Shown here piece after piece: positions 17,574-27,125 of a stretch of DNA of 64,000 nucleotides. Below the pieces are notes generated by a model. That model was given only the letters and a program-made list of their open reading frames with translations, was not told the DNA's origin and did no database searches. The stretch is from Oscillatoria princeps RMCB-10. GTDB lineage: Bacteria; Cyanobacteriota; Cyanobacteriia; Cyanobacteriales; Oscillatoriaceae. The first letter of the stretch is position 1. Each line of letters begins with the position of its first letter. The stretch spans positions 45,745 to 109,744 of the forward strand of contig JAHHHT010000029.1 in the NCBI GenBank assembly GCA_019359235.1, in the 5' to 3' direction. The position numbers and the translations under genes are program-made.

Positions 17574-18859
17574 CTAAACGCCGAACGCAAATAGACTTCA
17601 GGAAAACCTTGACAAGATTGGTTTCCCTATCGGCATTTTATGCAAGCATTGCTTATTTAGGTATCAGTGATATTCAATCAGCTTACGATCCGGAAGCCAG
17701 GGTTATTGGTTTGTTAGGGCCTTCTTTCATTTCATTCTTAATGCTTGTTTGCGTTGCCTTTATTTTTGATAAAACTTTTCGCCAATTCTTAGAGAACCGA
17801 TATTTTTTTGCCTGCTCAACTTTATTACTGTTTTATACTGTTGTTGGTTTGTGGCAGGGCAATGAGAGATATTTTTTAATAGCGGATCTAGTTGTATGGG
17901 TATGGCCTCTCGGTGGTTTGGCACTCTTTAGACTCATGTTAAAGGCAAAAATGCCTGCCTTACACCTTCTTGCTCTTATATGTATTGCTACTTTAGTTAT
18001 GCATATTTGCCAGAGCGTGACAATCGAGATTAGGCAATTTACTGAAAAAATTGGCGATGTGAGAGTTTCAAGTTTTTCTTTGTTTAATACCTCCAATCTT
18101 CTCCTTGTTCCAAGTTCTATAGGTCTGGGAATCTGGATGCGAAAGGGGCTGATTGGGGCCCTTATCTTGCTGGTCTTGATTGGCATACATTTTTATGAAA
18201 TTGTTCTTTTGAGCGCGACCCGCTCTAGTGCGGTGGTTATACTTGTCGTGTTCTTGCTTTCTTTGATTGGCCTATCCTATAAAGTGAAAAACGGAGTAAT
18301 TACAAATACAAAATCATTTTCAACTTTATGGATTCTCGTTTCGGTAATGGTTGTTTCAGTTGGTTTATTTTTTCCAACGCTGATCAATATGTTATTAGAA
18401 AGTAGCGTAATATCTAGTAGAATAAATGAGGGAGATACTGGTTGGCTTCGTGTACTAGAACTTATTGACGCCTTGGAACAAATGAATGATTGGCAGTTTA
18501 TTTTTGGAGGAGGTTTGGGTTTTGCATTTGACTCAATATTCGGCTATAGAGTTCACAGATTGCATTTAGGTATTTTAACTTTTTTATTGAAAGGCGGAAT
18601 AATATTATTACTGCCTGTTATGATTTTAGTGTATTTTAGCTTGCCTAAATTTTTTGCTACCGCATGGCTGAGGCCAGCGGCCCTGGACCTCAAGGTTCGC
18701 AGTGCTGCTTTGGTTGTGCTTCCGGGAATATTTGGTTGGATTATATTGCTTACTATTTCCGGAGGTTATATATTGCATGCTTCTCTGGGTGCTGGGTTTG
18801 GCCTGGGAGCTTTTCTTCACATTAAAGACGAGGGTCTATCAAAATTTTTACCCTCTTGA
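17555..18859 (+). CDS. Wzy-like O-antigen/EPS polymerase or ligase
   Basis: A 434-residue polytopic membrane protein with about 10-12 hydrophobic helices and a polar stretch between residues about 275 and 310. That stretch (LESSVISSRINEGDTGWLRVLEL) is followed by FIFGGGLGFAFDSIFG, the arrangement seen around the large periplasmic loop of Wzy polymerases and WaaL ligases. It probably polymerises lipid-linked repeat units exported by the flippase encoded at 13076. The start overlaps the preceding glycosyltransferase by 19 bp. Sequence identity is not recognisable beyond topology, as is usual for this family. Confidence 0.72.
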   Translation: MQQRSLTKRRTQIDFRKTLTRLVSLSAFYASIAYLGISDIQSAYDPEARVIGLLGPSFISFLMLVCVAFIFDKTFRQFLENRYFFACSTLLLFYTVVGLWQGNERYFLIADLVVWVWPLGGLALFRLMLKAKMPALHLLALICIATLVMHICQSVTIEIRQFTEKIGDVRVSSFSLFNTSNLLLVPSSIGLGIWMRKGLIGALILLVLIGIHFYEIVLLSATRSSAVVILVVFLLSLIGLSYKVKNGVITNTKSFSTLWILVSVMVVSVGLFFPTLINMLLESSVISSRINEGDTGWLRVLELIDALEQMNDWQFIFGGGLGFAFDSIFGYRVHRLHLGILTFLLKGGIILLLPVMILVYFSLPKFFATAWLRPAALDLKVRSAALVVLPGIFGWIILLTISGGYILHASLGAGFGLGAFLHIKDEGLSKFLPS

Positions 18860-18980
18860 CGCAGGAGCTGTATGAGGCTATAATAAATATGGCGATTGCA
18901 AATCATTGAATATTAGGCACTCCCATTTATTTGCTATAAATAAGACGTGCCTACTACTTGGATTGAGAGAGAACAGCTTC

Positions 18981-20033
18981 ATGAAGTGTGCTTTAATTGA
19001 ATATAATAATTACCATGACCAAACCTTTCCTACGCTTGTGTATGTGCTGAGAAAATTAAATATTAATGTAGAGATATTTACGTCTCGTAAAAATATAAAA
19101 AGGGATGTTTTGTTTGATGCAGTGACGAACGATATTAATGTTGCATGCAGTGACGGAATTTTATTCAGAATGCAGGAATTATTTCATAAATACCACCATT
19201 ATGACTTTATAATTGCAAACAGCATAGAGCCTCAGTTTAATTTGTCCAGAATTTTAAAGATTGGCGCACCCACTCTTGCTATTTTGCACAATTCTAGCCT
19301 GTTTTTTAAAGAAAAAAAATACAAAAATTACTTAAGTAATCGCTCTACAAAACTATTAGTTTTGACACCCTATGTATCTAATTATCTATCAAAAGATATT
19401 AAATCTTACTGGATCAGGCCAGTATATTTGGGCAATCAAATTTCTGTACCGGAAGATAAAAATGTTTTTTGCGTACAAGGAACAATAAATTTCAAAAGAA
19501 GAAACTACAGTTCTCTGATCGAGGCAGTTTTAAAATTGCGTGAAACTGGTAACACTCAATTTAAGATAAGAATTATTGGTGGGTTAAACAGTCCAGATCG
19601 TAAAAATTTTTACAAAGACATTGCCCTGAATAATATAGGTAATTTTTTTGAAGTATTTGAAGAAGATATCCCTTACCAAAAGTATTTATATTATCTCAGC
19701 ACATCAGACTTTATCCTGCCATTATTGGATACCAGTTCTAGTATTTACCAACCCTATTTTGTGACAAAAGATAGTAGCTCCCTATCAACAGCTATTGCCC
19801 TTAATGTACCTGTTGTTGCCCACCAAAAATTAGCTGCCGTTCATGAAGTTACTGAAGCCTCAATAGTTTATGAGGATAATGGGCTGGCTGATGCGATGAA
19901 ACAAGCTATGGAAATTAAGAAAAGCGAGAGAGAGCTTTTAAAAAAGAGAATGGCGCAAATAAAAGAAAGTTTTTTACAGCAATCAGTAGCCAATATGAAA
20001 GAAGCAATAGAGGGTTTATTTTTTGCCAAGTAA
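18981..20033 (+). CDS. Glycosyltransferase-like protein
   Basis: A 350-residue protein beginning MKCALIEYNNYHDQTFPTLV. It looks like a GT-B fold enzyme: VLRKLNINVEIFTSRKN in the N-terminal half, then a region IRIIGGLNSPDRKNFYKDI, YLSTSDFILPLLD and TAIALNVPVVAHQKLAAVHE near the C-terminus, where GT4 enzymes bind the nucleotide sugar. An upstream in-frame ATG at 18906 adds a poorly structured 25-residue leader. I prefer 18981 because the typical beta-strand start is there and a purine-rich GAGAGA lies upstream. Strongly AT-rich with lysine-rich composition, unlike the genes outside the cluster. Confidence 0.65.
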   Translation: MKCALIEYNNYHDQTFPTLVYVLRKLNINVEIFTSRKNIKRDVLFDAVTNDINVACSDGILFRMQELFHKYHHYDFIIANSIEPQFNLSRILKIGAPTLAILHNSSLFFKEKKYKNYLSNRSTKLLVLTPYVSNYLSKDIKSYWIRPVYLGNQISVPEDKNVFCVQGTINFKRRNYSSLIEAVLKLRETGNTQFKIRIIGGLNSPDRKNFYKDIALNNIGNFFEVFEEDIPYQKYLYYLSTSDFILPLLDTSSSIYQPYFVTKDSSSLSTAIALNVPVVAHQKLAAVHEVTEASIVYEDNGLADAMKQAMEIKKSERELLKKRMAQIKESFLQQSVANMKEAIEGLFFAK

Positions 20034-20545
20034 TCAAATGGAGAATTGTGTGAGTGATAATTAAAAGTGCCGAAAAATTAGGGCCAATTTAGCAAATCAG
20101 AAAAGATTTACTTGCCAGCAAGACGGTTCAGAAAAAAGCTTAGTTACATCTTATGAGGCAGCAGTGTTTGAATACCACGCTTTGCGTGCTTCTATTGCCA
20201 AGTTATGTGATTTCAATATTGTTCCATGCTTGCTGCTTCGTGTACCTTGGGTGCGAATAATCCTCTCAACAGATCCAGTCATAAAACAAATTGCCATTTT
20301 CATAGAGTGAAAGGCAAGAGGGTGAGAATATGAGAAGGAAAGACAGAAAATCAACTCGTTTTTAATTTGTAAAAATACCTATTTGATGTGCCTGTAAAAG
20401 CTGGCCATTAGCCACTTTTAAATAAGGCTAAATACGGGCAGATCGTCAACTCACTGAAAGAAGTACAAAAAAATTATATAAAAAAAATAAAAAAAAATAA
20501 AAAAAATAAAAAAACACAAGTCTTTTGGCGCTATAATTATATTAT
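20034..20545. other. AT-rich gene-free gap
   Basis: No convincing gene. It ends in an unusually A-rich tract (about 20465-20515), a run of poly-A blocks separated by single T residues, directly upstream of the next glycosyltransferase. Such a tract would be intrinsically bent and could act as an upstream promoter element. A 67-codon minus-strand frame at 20151-20354 has no recognisable features. Confidence 0.5.
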
Positions 20546-21349
20546 ATGAAAATTGTTTCTACAGTTATTCCTACTAAAAACAGACACGAATTCCTCAAAA
20601 ATGTTCTAGAGTCTTTTAGAGCTTTTGTGGAAGACCTAGAGATTATCGTGATAGATGATGGGTCTTCCCCAGAACAAGCTTCTCGCAACAAAAGTATTAG
20701 CGAGACAATTCCGGAGTGCAAGTACATCTACTTTGATAAGTCAAAGGGAGCTCCTGCCGCCCGAAATTACGGTTTATCTATAAGTTCCGGTGAATATATC
20801 TGGTTCATTGATGATGATGACTTCGCGCCACCGCAAGCTATTAAGGATGTCTTGAAGTTCACTGGTGAACGCTCGTCACACAGTCTAGCAATTCTGCTCC
20901 CCATGAATGCCATGTATCAGAATATTATTGTTGAACAATTTGTGCCTGTTGAAAAAGAAAATACTTTTGATATATATAGAGATAGAGGTCATGAAGTAAC
21001 CACTTCAGGAGCTATTTTTTCCAAAAAAATTATTTCTGAGATTGGGGGGTGGGATGAATTTTTGGTAGCCGGTCAGGACACAGATTTATTTTTAAGAGTC
21101 TCTAGATTGACAAATTTTACAGTTTTGAAAACTGAACCGATAATTCAAAATATAGGGCACTCTCAGAGAATAACCCGTGCAGTCATAAAGCAACAAATAG
21201 GAAAAATACAGTTTTTGAGAAAGCATTGGAAAATTCTTACACTACGCCGAAGACTGTACTACCTATTAACCCTCCTTTTTTGGATGCCGCTTTTTTTGAA
21301 TTGTGGGTTTAAAGTTTACGTTCACCTCAAGATTTCAAAACAAACTTGA
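20546..21349 (+). CDS. Glycosyltransferase family 2
   Basis: A 267-residue GT-A fold enzyme. It has the N-terminal VSTVIPTKNRHEFLKNVL and IIVIDDGSSPEQA, the KGAPAARNYGLSISSGEYIWFIDDDD stretch (split around residues 70-95) with the metal-binding DDD, and a later AGQDTDLFLRVS resembling the catalytic ED region. It transfers a sugar to the growing lipid-linked unit (inferred). The short C-terminal hydrophobic segment LLTLLFWMPLFLNCGF may anchor it to the membrane. Preceded by an A-rich tract and followed by a 505-bp gap. Confidence 0.88.
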   Translation: MKIVSTVIPTKNRHEFLKNVLESFRAFVEDLEIIVIDDGSSPEQASRNKSISETIPECKYIYFDKSKGAPAARNYGLSISSGEYIWFIDDDDFAPPQAIKDVLKFTGERSSHSLAILLPMNAMYQNIIVEQFVPVEKENTFDIYRDRGHEVTTSGAIFSKKIISEIGGWDEFLVAGQDTDLFLRVSRLTNFTVLKTEPIIQNIGHSQRITRAVIKQQIGKIQFLRKHWKILTLRRRLYYLLTLLFWMPLFLNCGFKVYVHLKISKQT

Positions 21350-21854
21350 AATTCGCAAAAAGCTTTGCCAATATAGAGCGCCGGGAAAATATCCCTAAGG
21401 ATTCATTCTCTGCGCTGTAGCTACAAATTTATCTTGTAAAACAAAACTTAAAATTGGCTGAAGTTCGTTGTCCAGCTGTTAGGTTCGCCAACTCACTTCT
21501 TTGTAGCATCACTCAAGTAAATATCTACCGGATTGAACGAATACTAAACGTGGTTGTGCCAAGGCATGCTTCGGTTTTGAAGTGGTGATGGGGGATTAGA
21601 GACTAAGTACTGGAGAAAACCTGGGGACAACGGAATACTTTTGCTTGCTGCTTGTCAGAGGACAGTCATACCGGGCCAAACCTTGGTTCCTTGTTGGCAG
21701 ATGACAGGGGGAGATTGACGCATTAAGTTTAGTTATATCTGAATTGTGACCGCGTGTTCCGCTATTGACGAAGTATTAATAAAGTGTTAAACTCAAATAG
21801 TTGGACGGCTAAGCTAAAAAAAATTACCCGCTACCAGCCTAAAAAGGAGACAAG
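21350..21854. other. Gene-free gap
   Basis: About 500 bp without a convincing gene, repeat or RNA. An AAGGAG at 21843-21848 serves the next gene. Confidence 0.45.
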
Positions 21855-22676
21855 ATGGAAGTTTCGTTTGAGACGAAAAAAATTAAGTTACAGATGACCA
21901 AATATAGGGCAAATGTCAAAGCTATTTTGCCCGGAGAGATACTGCCATTAGTTACAGAAATATACTATAAATTTAGATCGCTTTTTTATACAGGCAATCG
22001 TGTTTATTGTCCTTGCTGCGATCGCCAATTTCGGAAATTTATATCCTTCACTAACTTGGGTGGAAATCTCAGAGAAAACGCTATATGCCCGAGATGTTCA
22101 TCTCATGAAAGGCACCGCTTATTATGGCTATTTTTGAAAAATAAAACCAATCTTTTTGATCGAAATATAAAGCTGCTACATTTTGCTCCAGAATATTACT
22201 TCTGGTTAAAATTTTCTACCTCGCCCAACTTAGATTATCACAGTGCGGATTTGTCATCTTCTTTAGCCAGTAGTAAAATGGACATTACGAATATATTATA
22301 TGAAGACAATTGCTTCGATGCCATTTTATGCAATCACGTTCTCGAACATATTATGGATGACCGAAAAGCCATGAGTGAATTATTTAGAGTTCTCAAACCA
22401 GGCGGTTGGGCCATACTGCAAGTGCCACTGGACAGGCAGCGTGAGAAAACATTTGAAGACCCCCAAATAGTATCACCTGAAGAGCGAGAAAAACTTTTTG
22501 GACAGTACGATCATGTAAGAATGTACGGGCGGGATTATAAAGATAGACTTGAAGCAGTAGGGTTTACAGTGAAAGTGGATGACTATGTTAAAGAAATAGA
22601 ACCTGATCTCATCAAAAGAGCTGGATTGGACAGAAACGAGGATATATATTTCTGCACCAAGCCTCAACTCAAATAA
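21855..22676 (+). CDS. SAM-dependent methyltransferase with N-terminal zinc ribbon
   Basis: A 273-residue class I methyltransferase. A four-cysteine zinc ribbon is built from YCPCCDRQF and ICPRCSSHERHR (about residues 51-86). The catalytic domain lacks a glycine-rich motif I of standard form (LLHFAPEYYFWLKF instead). It keeps FDAILCNHVLEHIMDDRKAM and LFRVLKPGGWAILQVPLD. Related zinc-ribbon methyltransferases are common in glycan clusters. The ATG is preceded by AAGGAG at a good distance. Last gene of the AT-rich part of the glycan region. Confidence 0.8.
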   Translation: MEVSFETKKIKLQMTKYRANVKAILPGEILPLVTEIYYKFRSLFYTGNRVYCPCCDRQFRKFISFTNLGGNLRENAICPRCSSHERHRLLWLFLKNKTNLFDRNIKLLHFAPEYYFWLKFSTSPNLDYHSADLSSSLASSKMDITNILYEDNCFDAILCNHVLEHIMDDRKAMSELFRVLKPGGWAILQVPLDRQREKTFEDPQIVSPEEREKLFGQYDHVRMYGRDYKDRLEAVGFTVKVDDYVKEIEPDLIKRAGLDRNEDIYFCTKPQLK

Positions 22677-23494
22677 AATAACCCAAGTTGCTACTTACCA
22701 GTGAGTTAGGTGAGATCCCCCCCCTGGCCGGGGCGGGCACGAGGGCACCGCCCCTACAAAAGGGGGGGGACATGCTCAAAGCCCCCCTTTTTAGGGGGGG
22801 GTTTGGGGGGCTCTGGATGCTTGGACTTGCAGGCAGCAACTTGAGTTAAAATATAGGCGAAGGAATGCTGGTGATTCCAAGGAATCACAAAAAAAAATAT
22901 TGTCAAAGGTTGGGCCAGTTAACAGTGTCAGAATCAAAGGAACCAAATCCTGCTGTCGCCGATCACGGACACGACAGCGTTTATTGAAGTACCCTGCCCT
23001 TAAGTCAAAGCATCCTACCTTATGAACCCTCGTTGCTACCCAAGGATCTCGCGATCCAGGCATGTGCAATGCCGCCACACAGAAAGATTCAAGGTTTAGA
23101 TGTTCCAGGCAGAACCAGAATAGGTGAAGTATGTAACGTTATCCAACGCCTCAAATTTACAGCACATTACCCAATTGTATTGGTACAAACAACAGCGATG
23201 CCAGCAGCTTTAGGCGCGGACATTTGAGAGTATAAAGTCAATATGGCGGTTCTCAAATAAGTCTGTGATTGCGGATTCCCCATGTGATGTGTCTCTTCCA
23301 GAGACACAAGTTTATCGCGTCTCCCCTCGCTGATAGAGGGCGAAAGCGCAAAATCTAACACAGTGAGAGGAGAAACTCTAGAACTGCTTGTGTAAAGTTA
23401 ATTGCAGGAGTTTTCCAGAAAAAAGCCTTATGGCCTAATTTCAGCTTTGCAATTCATTCCGCAGGCTTAGTTATGAATCTAGGATGATAAGACA
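22677..23494. other. Repeat-bearing gap with terminator-like hairpin
   Basis: No gene is supported. A strong C6/G7 hairpin with a T-rich loop lies at 22782-22800, within a C- and G-rich patch of the CCCC-type intergenic repeats (about 22717-22812). It could end transcription of the upstream methyltransferase, although no U-tract follows. The rest, including short frames around 22791-23230, shows nothing recognisable. Confidence 0.45.
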
Positions 23495-23648
23495 GGGAGC
23501 ATCCCATTTTTGTAATCCCCCTCACCCCCAAACCCTCTCCCACTTTGGGGAGAGGGGAGAATTATTTATTTTTTCCCCCTCTCCCGCCCCCGGAGAGGGA
23601 GGGAACGGGGGGTGAGGGTGACAGTCTTTGCAAAAACGGGATGCTCCC
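23495..23648. mobile_element. MITE-like element with 18-bp terminal inverted repeats and 9-bp target duplication
   Basis: Left terminus GGGAGCATCCCATTTTTG (23495-23512) and right terminus CAAAAACGGGATGCTCCC (23631-23648) are inverted repeats with one mismatch. The element is flanked on both sides by the exact 9-bp direct repeat GATAAGACA (23486-23494 and 23649-23657), a target-site duplication. The interior is a palindromic CCCTCACCCCCA/GGGGGTGAGGG block with no coding capacity. A second element with the same GGGAGCATCCC ends is at 37049-37169. This is a non-autonomous element; the transposase that moved it is not in the window. Confidence 0.8.
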
Positions 23649-23733
23649 GATAAGACAAAAATAATATTGCCTGCGCCGATGCTTTGTTTAGCGCCATTCA
23701 ACAGGTGAACTCTGCTCCGATTCCATTTTAGGA

Positions 23734-25632
23734 TTGAGTGAAAGCCACCTGTGTGATCTTCGCTCTGGTCAAGCGAGTGAGAAAGTGAGGTTATTTTCTT
23801 TGAAAATCAGATATTTTATTGGAGCCAGCAGCAGATTGAAGAATCGCATCCGATATTTAATATTGATGGGCCTAATATTGCTGGTGGGAATATCGGTTAA
23901 CAAGGTGGCCAGTCAGAGTGTTCCGCGTCGTCCAGACTTCTTTCCTCTGGGAGTTTACTGGATCGGGACATACACCTTCAACGATTCTCCATCTTCCGAG
24001 CGCTGGCGGCAGATCGACAAAGCTTTGGACGACTTAGCCCAACACCATGTCAATGCCATTTGGCTAACAAAATTGCCTGCTGCTGAAGGAGCAGAGTTCG
24101 CCCGCCGCGCTGCTCAACGCAACATATACCTGGTGGCATCCCTGGAAGAGTTGCAAGGCCACAGACAGAACATCCGCCGAGGCAACCACCCCCGACTGAT
24201 TGCTAACACACTCAGAACTTGGAGCAACGCACCGCCTCCCATTGCCTGGGGGCTGGGTGACGAGCCGAAAACTGAATATATGAACGAAATGGCCGCTTTT
24301 GTAAGGGCTTGGAAAACCCGTGCTCCTGGCGAGCCGGTGACGGCAGTGGTCTCTGCGCGAGACGTCTTCTCAGCCGGCAAAGCAGGGTTCGATATTTTGT
24401 GTGGCAATATGTATCCATTTTACGGCAACGGCTATTCCTTGGGGGCTGAGGTGCCTCCTTGGGCAGCTTGGCTCATGGTCACTCGCAATACTGTCAGCCA
24501 AAACCCTCTGCCCTGGATGATGGCCCAGGGGTTTCAGTATCCCGAAGGTCCCTATGAACTTGATGAGCGGAACCACATCGTTTACCTGCCTGGCAGCGCA
24601 AGATTTTGGGTAATGCCCACACCGGCACAGATAAAGTGGCAGGCATGGTCGGCGATCGCCACAGGAAGCAAAGGGCTGTTCTACTTCACGTACCGCTGGC
24701 CTATCGAGAGCAACCCTCAGGCTCCCCCTACCAGATATCCCGTTGTCGTCCGGGAGCGAACCAACTCAAATGCTCCCAAAGCACTGGTGTATGATGATTT
24801 GCGCCCCACCCCCCAGTACGAAGCAGTAGGCGAAACCTTTGGTAAACTGGAAAAGCTAACACCAGTCCTGGCCCCCCTGAAGCCGGTGCCCGGCCCTGAA
24901 GCGTGGGTCACAAATCCAGTAGGCAACGGCACCATAGCCAACGTTTTGCTGCATCCCCAAACCAAGAAACGCTACCTGATACTGGTGGCGAGCTATGACA
25001 GCAAGGAGGAGCAAACGATTGAGATCGCTATGGGTCCCCACATTAAGGGTCTTAAAAGCTTGATTAATGGAAATGTAGTTGAGGTTGATGTCGCCGCCCC
25101 CTTCCGTAAAGCGACTGTTATCTTGCCGCCAGGAGAAGGCGAGGTGTTTGAATGCGAAGTGGATGAGGACAACTTACCCGACGTCTACAGCGACGATTTT
25201 ACCAGTGACAAGTTTATTAAGGATTCCGTCAATGGAACTGCGAACGGGGTAGAGCGATTTGTCAGTATATACGGAAATTGGCTGTCAGCTACAGACCGAA
25301 ACCAGAAAGGAAGTCAGGCTTTTTTGACTTACGATATTGACAGGTTATTCGGGGCGATGCCGCCAGGAGGAATTCGCATGCTTCTATACTCTGGCTATAG
25401 CAATACCCCCCGAGAAAGGGGTGCTTTCTGGTCTGGGTCCAAGGACGGTCAGCAATACACTGCCTTGAGCAGTAACCAATTCGATATAGGTATACCCTTC
25501 TGGGGAAGGTATCTGAAAGTACAACTTTCCCAAATCCCATCGGGATTGGGCGCTCCCAGGCAGGGTTATCTCAGGCGCATAACTTTCTCCCAGTGGAAGC
25601 GCCCAGTAGAAGCTGACGGATCAATTGAGTGA
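23734..25632 (+). CDS. Membrane-anchored glycosidase-like TIM-barrel protein
   Basis: Up to 632 residues. A single hydrophobic segment YLILMGLILLVGISV (about 42-56) looks like a signal anchor or signal peptide, with cleavage plausible after VASQ. The rest then faces outside the cytoplasm. The body starts FFPLGVYWIGTYTFND and contains VNAIWLT, IAWGLGDEPKTEYMNEM (the glutamate of GDEP is a candidate acid/base), GFDILCGNMYPFYGNGYSLG and IKWQAWSAIATGSKGLFYFTYRWP, a (beta/alpha)8 glycosidase-like pattern. A beta-rich C-terminal half follows. I do not recognise the family number. Start is uncertain: TTG at 23734, or the ATG at 23866 at the hydrophobic segment. Likely involved in trimming or turnover of the exported polysaccharide (inference). 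Confidence 0.65.
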   Translation: MSESHLCDLRSGQASEKVRLFSLKIRYFIGASSRLKNRIRYLILMGLILLVGISVNKVASQSVPRRPDFFPLGVYWIGTYTFNDSPSSERWRQIDKALDDLAQHHVNAIWLTKLPAAEGAEFARRAAQRNIYLVASLEELQGHRQNIRRGNHPRLIANTLRTWSNAPPPIAWGLGDEPKTEYMNEMAAFVRAWKTRAPGEPVTAVVSARDVFSAGKAGFDILCGNMYPFYGNGYSLGAEVPPWAAWLMVTRNTVSQNPLPWMMAQGFQYPEGPYELDERNHIVYLPGSARFWVMPTPAQIKWQAWSAIATGSKGLFYFTYRWPIESNPQAPPTRYPVVVRERTNSNAPKALVYDDLRPTPQYEAVGETFGKLEKLTPVLAPLKPVPGPEAWVTNPVGNGTIANVLLHPQTKKRYLILVASYDSKEEQTIEIAMGPHIKGLKSLINGNVVEVDVAAPFRKATVILPPGEGEVFECEVDEDNLPDVYSDDFTSDKFIKDSVNGTANGVERFVSIYGNWLSATDRNQKGSQAFLTYDIDRLFGAMPPGGIRMLLYSGYSNTPRERGAFWSGSKDGQQYTALSSNQFDIGIPFWGRYLKVQLSQIPSGLGAPRQGYLRRITFSQWKRPVEADGSIE

Positions 25633-25955
25633 CGGCAGTAGCATTCGCTTTAAGATTGCAGAGGTACAATTTGGGGGATGATAAGCAAGTAGTGATAGCC
25701 AACCAGAAAAAATTTTTTCTCGGACTTTCGCGATTCGTGCGACTGAAGCGGTTGATAAAATAACTACTTATTACGCACTACTACAAACCACAACCCTCAG
25801 GGCAGGCGTCTCGCCTCCCCTGCAGTAGTGTGTAGTACAGCGATATGAAAACCGCTGTGTAATGAAATAAACTAGTAGAAAAAAAATAATCTTACTTCAG
25901 CAGAAAAATCAGTTATAATTTTAGTAGAGTCAACGGTAAAGTGAAGCAAATAGTT
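25633..25955. other. Gene-free gap
   Basis: About 320 bp with no gene. It contains a GGGCAGGCGTCTCGCC repeat piece (about 25800-25815), related to the GGACAGGCGAGACGCC palindromes near 48514 and 50983, and a GCACTACTAC/GTAGTGTGTA imperfect inverted repeat around it. Confidence 0.4.
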
Positions 25956-27125
25956 ATGAAGGATTATACAAAACAGCCTCTGGCTTTTAATGTAAAAAAA
26001 GCATTCCGTTATGTCCAAATGTATGGACTTCAGCGCACATTGATAAAAGTAGAAAGCCACTACCATATGAAAAAAACCTACAAAAAGCTGCCGGAGGAGA
26101 GGACTAATTTTCGTTCAGAAGCCCATGTAGGCATTATTGGCTGCGGTAAATTTGCTTTTGGGAATATCGCATACTTTCTAAGAAAAAACTATGGCCATGT
26201 CCTTGGCGCGGCGATGGATATAAACATAGACAGAGCGGCATCCCTATATGAAAAATATAAGTTAAATTACTATACCGATAATGCAGAAAAGCTGATTTCA
26301 GACCCGGCTATTGATATGGTGTTCATAGTCTCCAATCATGCCTCTCATGCTGAGTATGCTATCAGGGCGCTGGAGATGGGAAAAAGTGTCCATATTGAGA
26401 AACCCCACGTGGTCAGCGAAGACCAACTAATTCGCTTGTGTTCAGCCATGTCCACATCGAAAGGGAAAGTGGCTCTTGGGTTTAACCGTCCCAACAGCAA
26501 GTTCGGGCGCGAAATAAAGCGCTATCTGGACTCGCAATCTGGGCCTGCTATGTACAATTGGTTTGTAGCAGGTCACGAAATCCCGCCAGATCACTGGTAT
26601 TTCAACGAAGAGGAGGGTGGGCGCGTTCTGGGAAATTTATGTCACTGGACAGATTTTGTATATCAAATTGTCCCCCCAGAAAAACGCTATCCAATTATAA
26701 TAAAGCCTGCGCGTTGGGAAAAGTCTGATTCGGATATAACAGTCACTTATATCTTTGGGGACGGCTCGATTGCCTCAATCATGTTTTCTGAGAAAAGCGA
26801 ACCGTTTGAAGGGATTAAGGAGCGCTTTGTTGCCCATCGAGGCAACGTGCTAATTTCCATGTACGACTTCCAACATATGCTTGTTGAAGTAGGAGCTTGC
26901 AAGCACGTGATTGCACCCGTTTTCCGCAACCACGGTCACGAAGAGAAGATATGCAGCAGCTACGAGATGGTGCGTCCAAAGGGTAAAATTCAGCCCGGGT
27001 GTCCGATATCATACGTTTGGGAGACTGGACAGTTATTCCTCAAAACAAAAGAGGCTTTGGAGGAAGACAAGGTGATGACGCTGGCTCCATACGATCAATC
27101 CTTCCCCAAAAACGCAACTGTATGA
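25956..27125 (+). CDS. Gfo/Idh/MocA-family oxidoreductase
   Basis: A 389-residue NAD(P)-dependent sugar oxidoreductase, starting at ATG 25956 (a GTG at 25941 is possible). After an N-terminal helix-rich extension of about 55 residues, the Rossmann motif HVGIIGCGKFAFGNIAYFL appears, then VFIVSNHASHAEYAIRALEMG and VHIEKPHVVSEDQLI, the EKP motif of the family. The C-terminal substrate domain includes GGRVLGNLCHWTDFVYQIV. The enzyme probably makes or modifies a nucleotide-linked or polymer sugar. Its last four bases (ATGA) overlap the start of the next gene, which itself ends in a second Gfo/Idh/MocA domain, so the two are translationally coupled and probably act in sequence. Confidence 0.85.
   Translation: MKDYTKQPLAFNVKKAFRYVQMYGLQRTLIKVESHYHMKKTYKKLPEERTNFRSEAHVGIIGCGKFAFGNIAYFLRKNYGHVLGAAMDINIDRAASLYEKYKLNYYTDNAEKLISDPAIDMVFIVSNHASHAEYAIRALEMGKSVHIEKPHVVSEDQLIRLCSAMSTSKGKVALGFNRPNSKFGREIKRYLDSQSGPAMYNWFVAGHEIPPDHWYFNEEEGGRVLGNLCHWTDFVYQIVPPEKRYPIIIKPARWEKSDSDITVTYIFGDGSIASIMFSEKSEPFEGIKERFVAHRGNVLISMYDFQHMLVEVGACKHVIAPVFRNHGHEEKICSSYEMVRPKGKIQPGCPISYVWETGQLFLKTKEALEEDKVMTLAPYDQSFPKNATV

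Noticed and set aside
20151..20354. 67-codon minus-strand ORF in an AT-rich gap
   Set aside because: No ribosome-binding site, no similarity recognised, equally open in other frames.
22791..23227. Short ORFs on both strands (95 and 64 codons)
   Set aside because: No recognisable motifs and overlap with repeats; could be remnants of something but cannot be supported.
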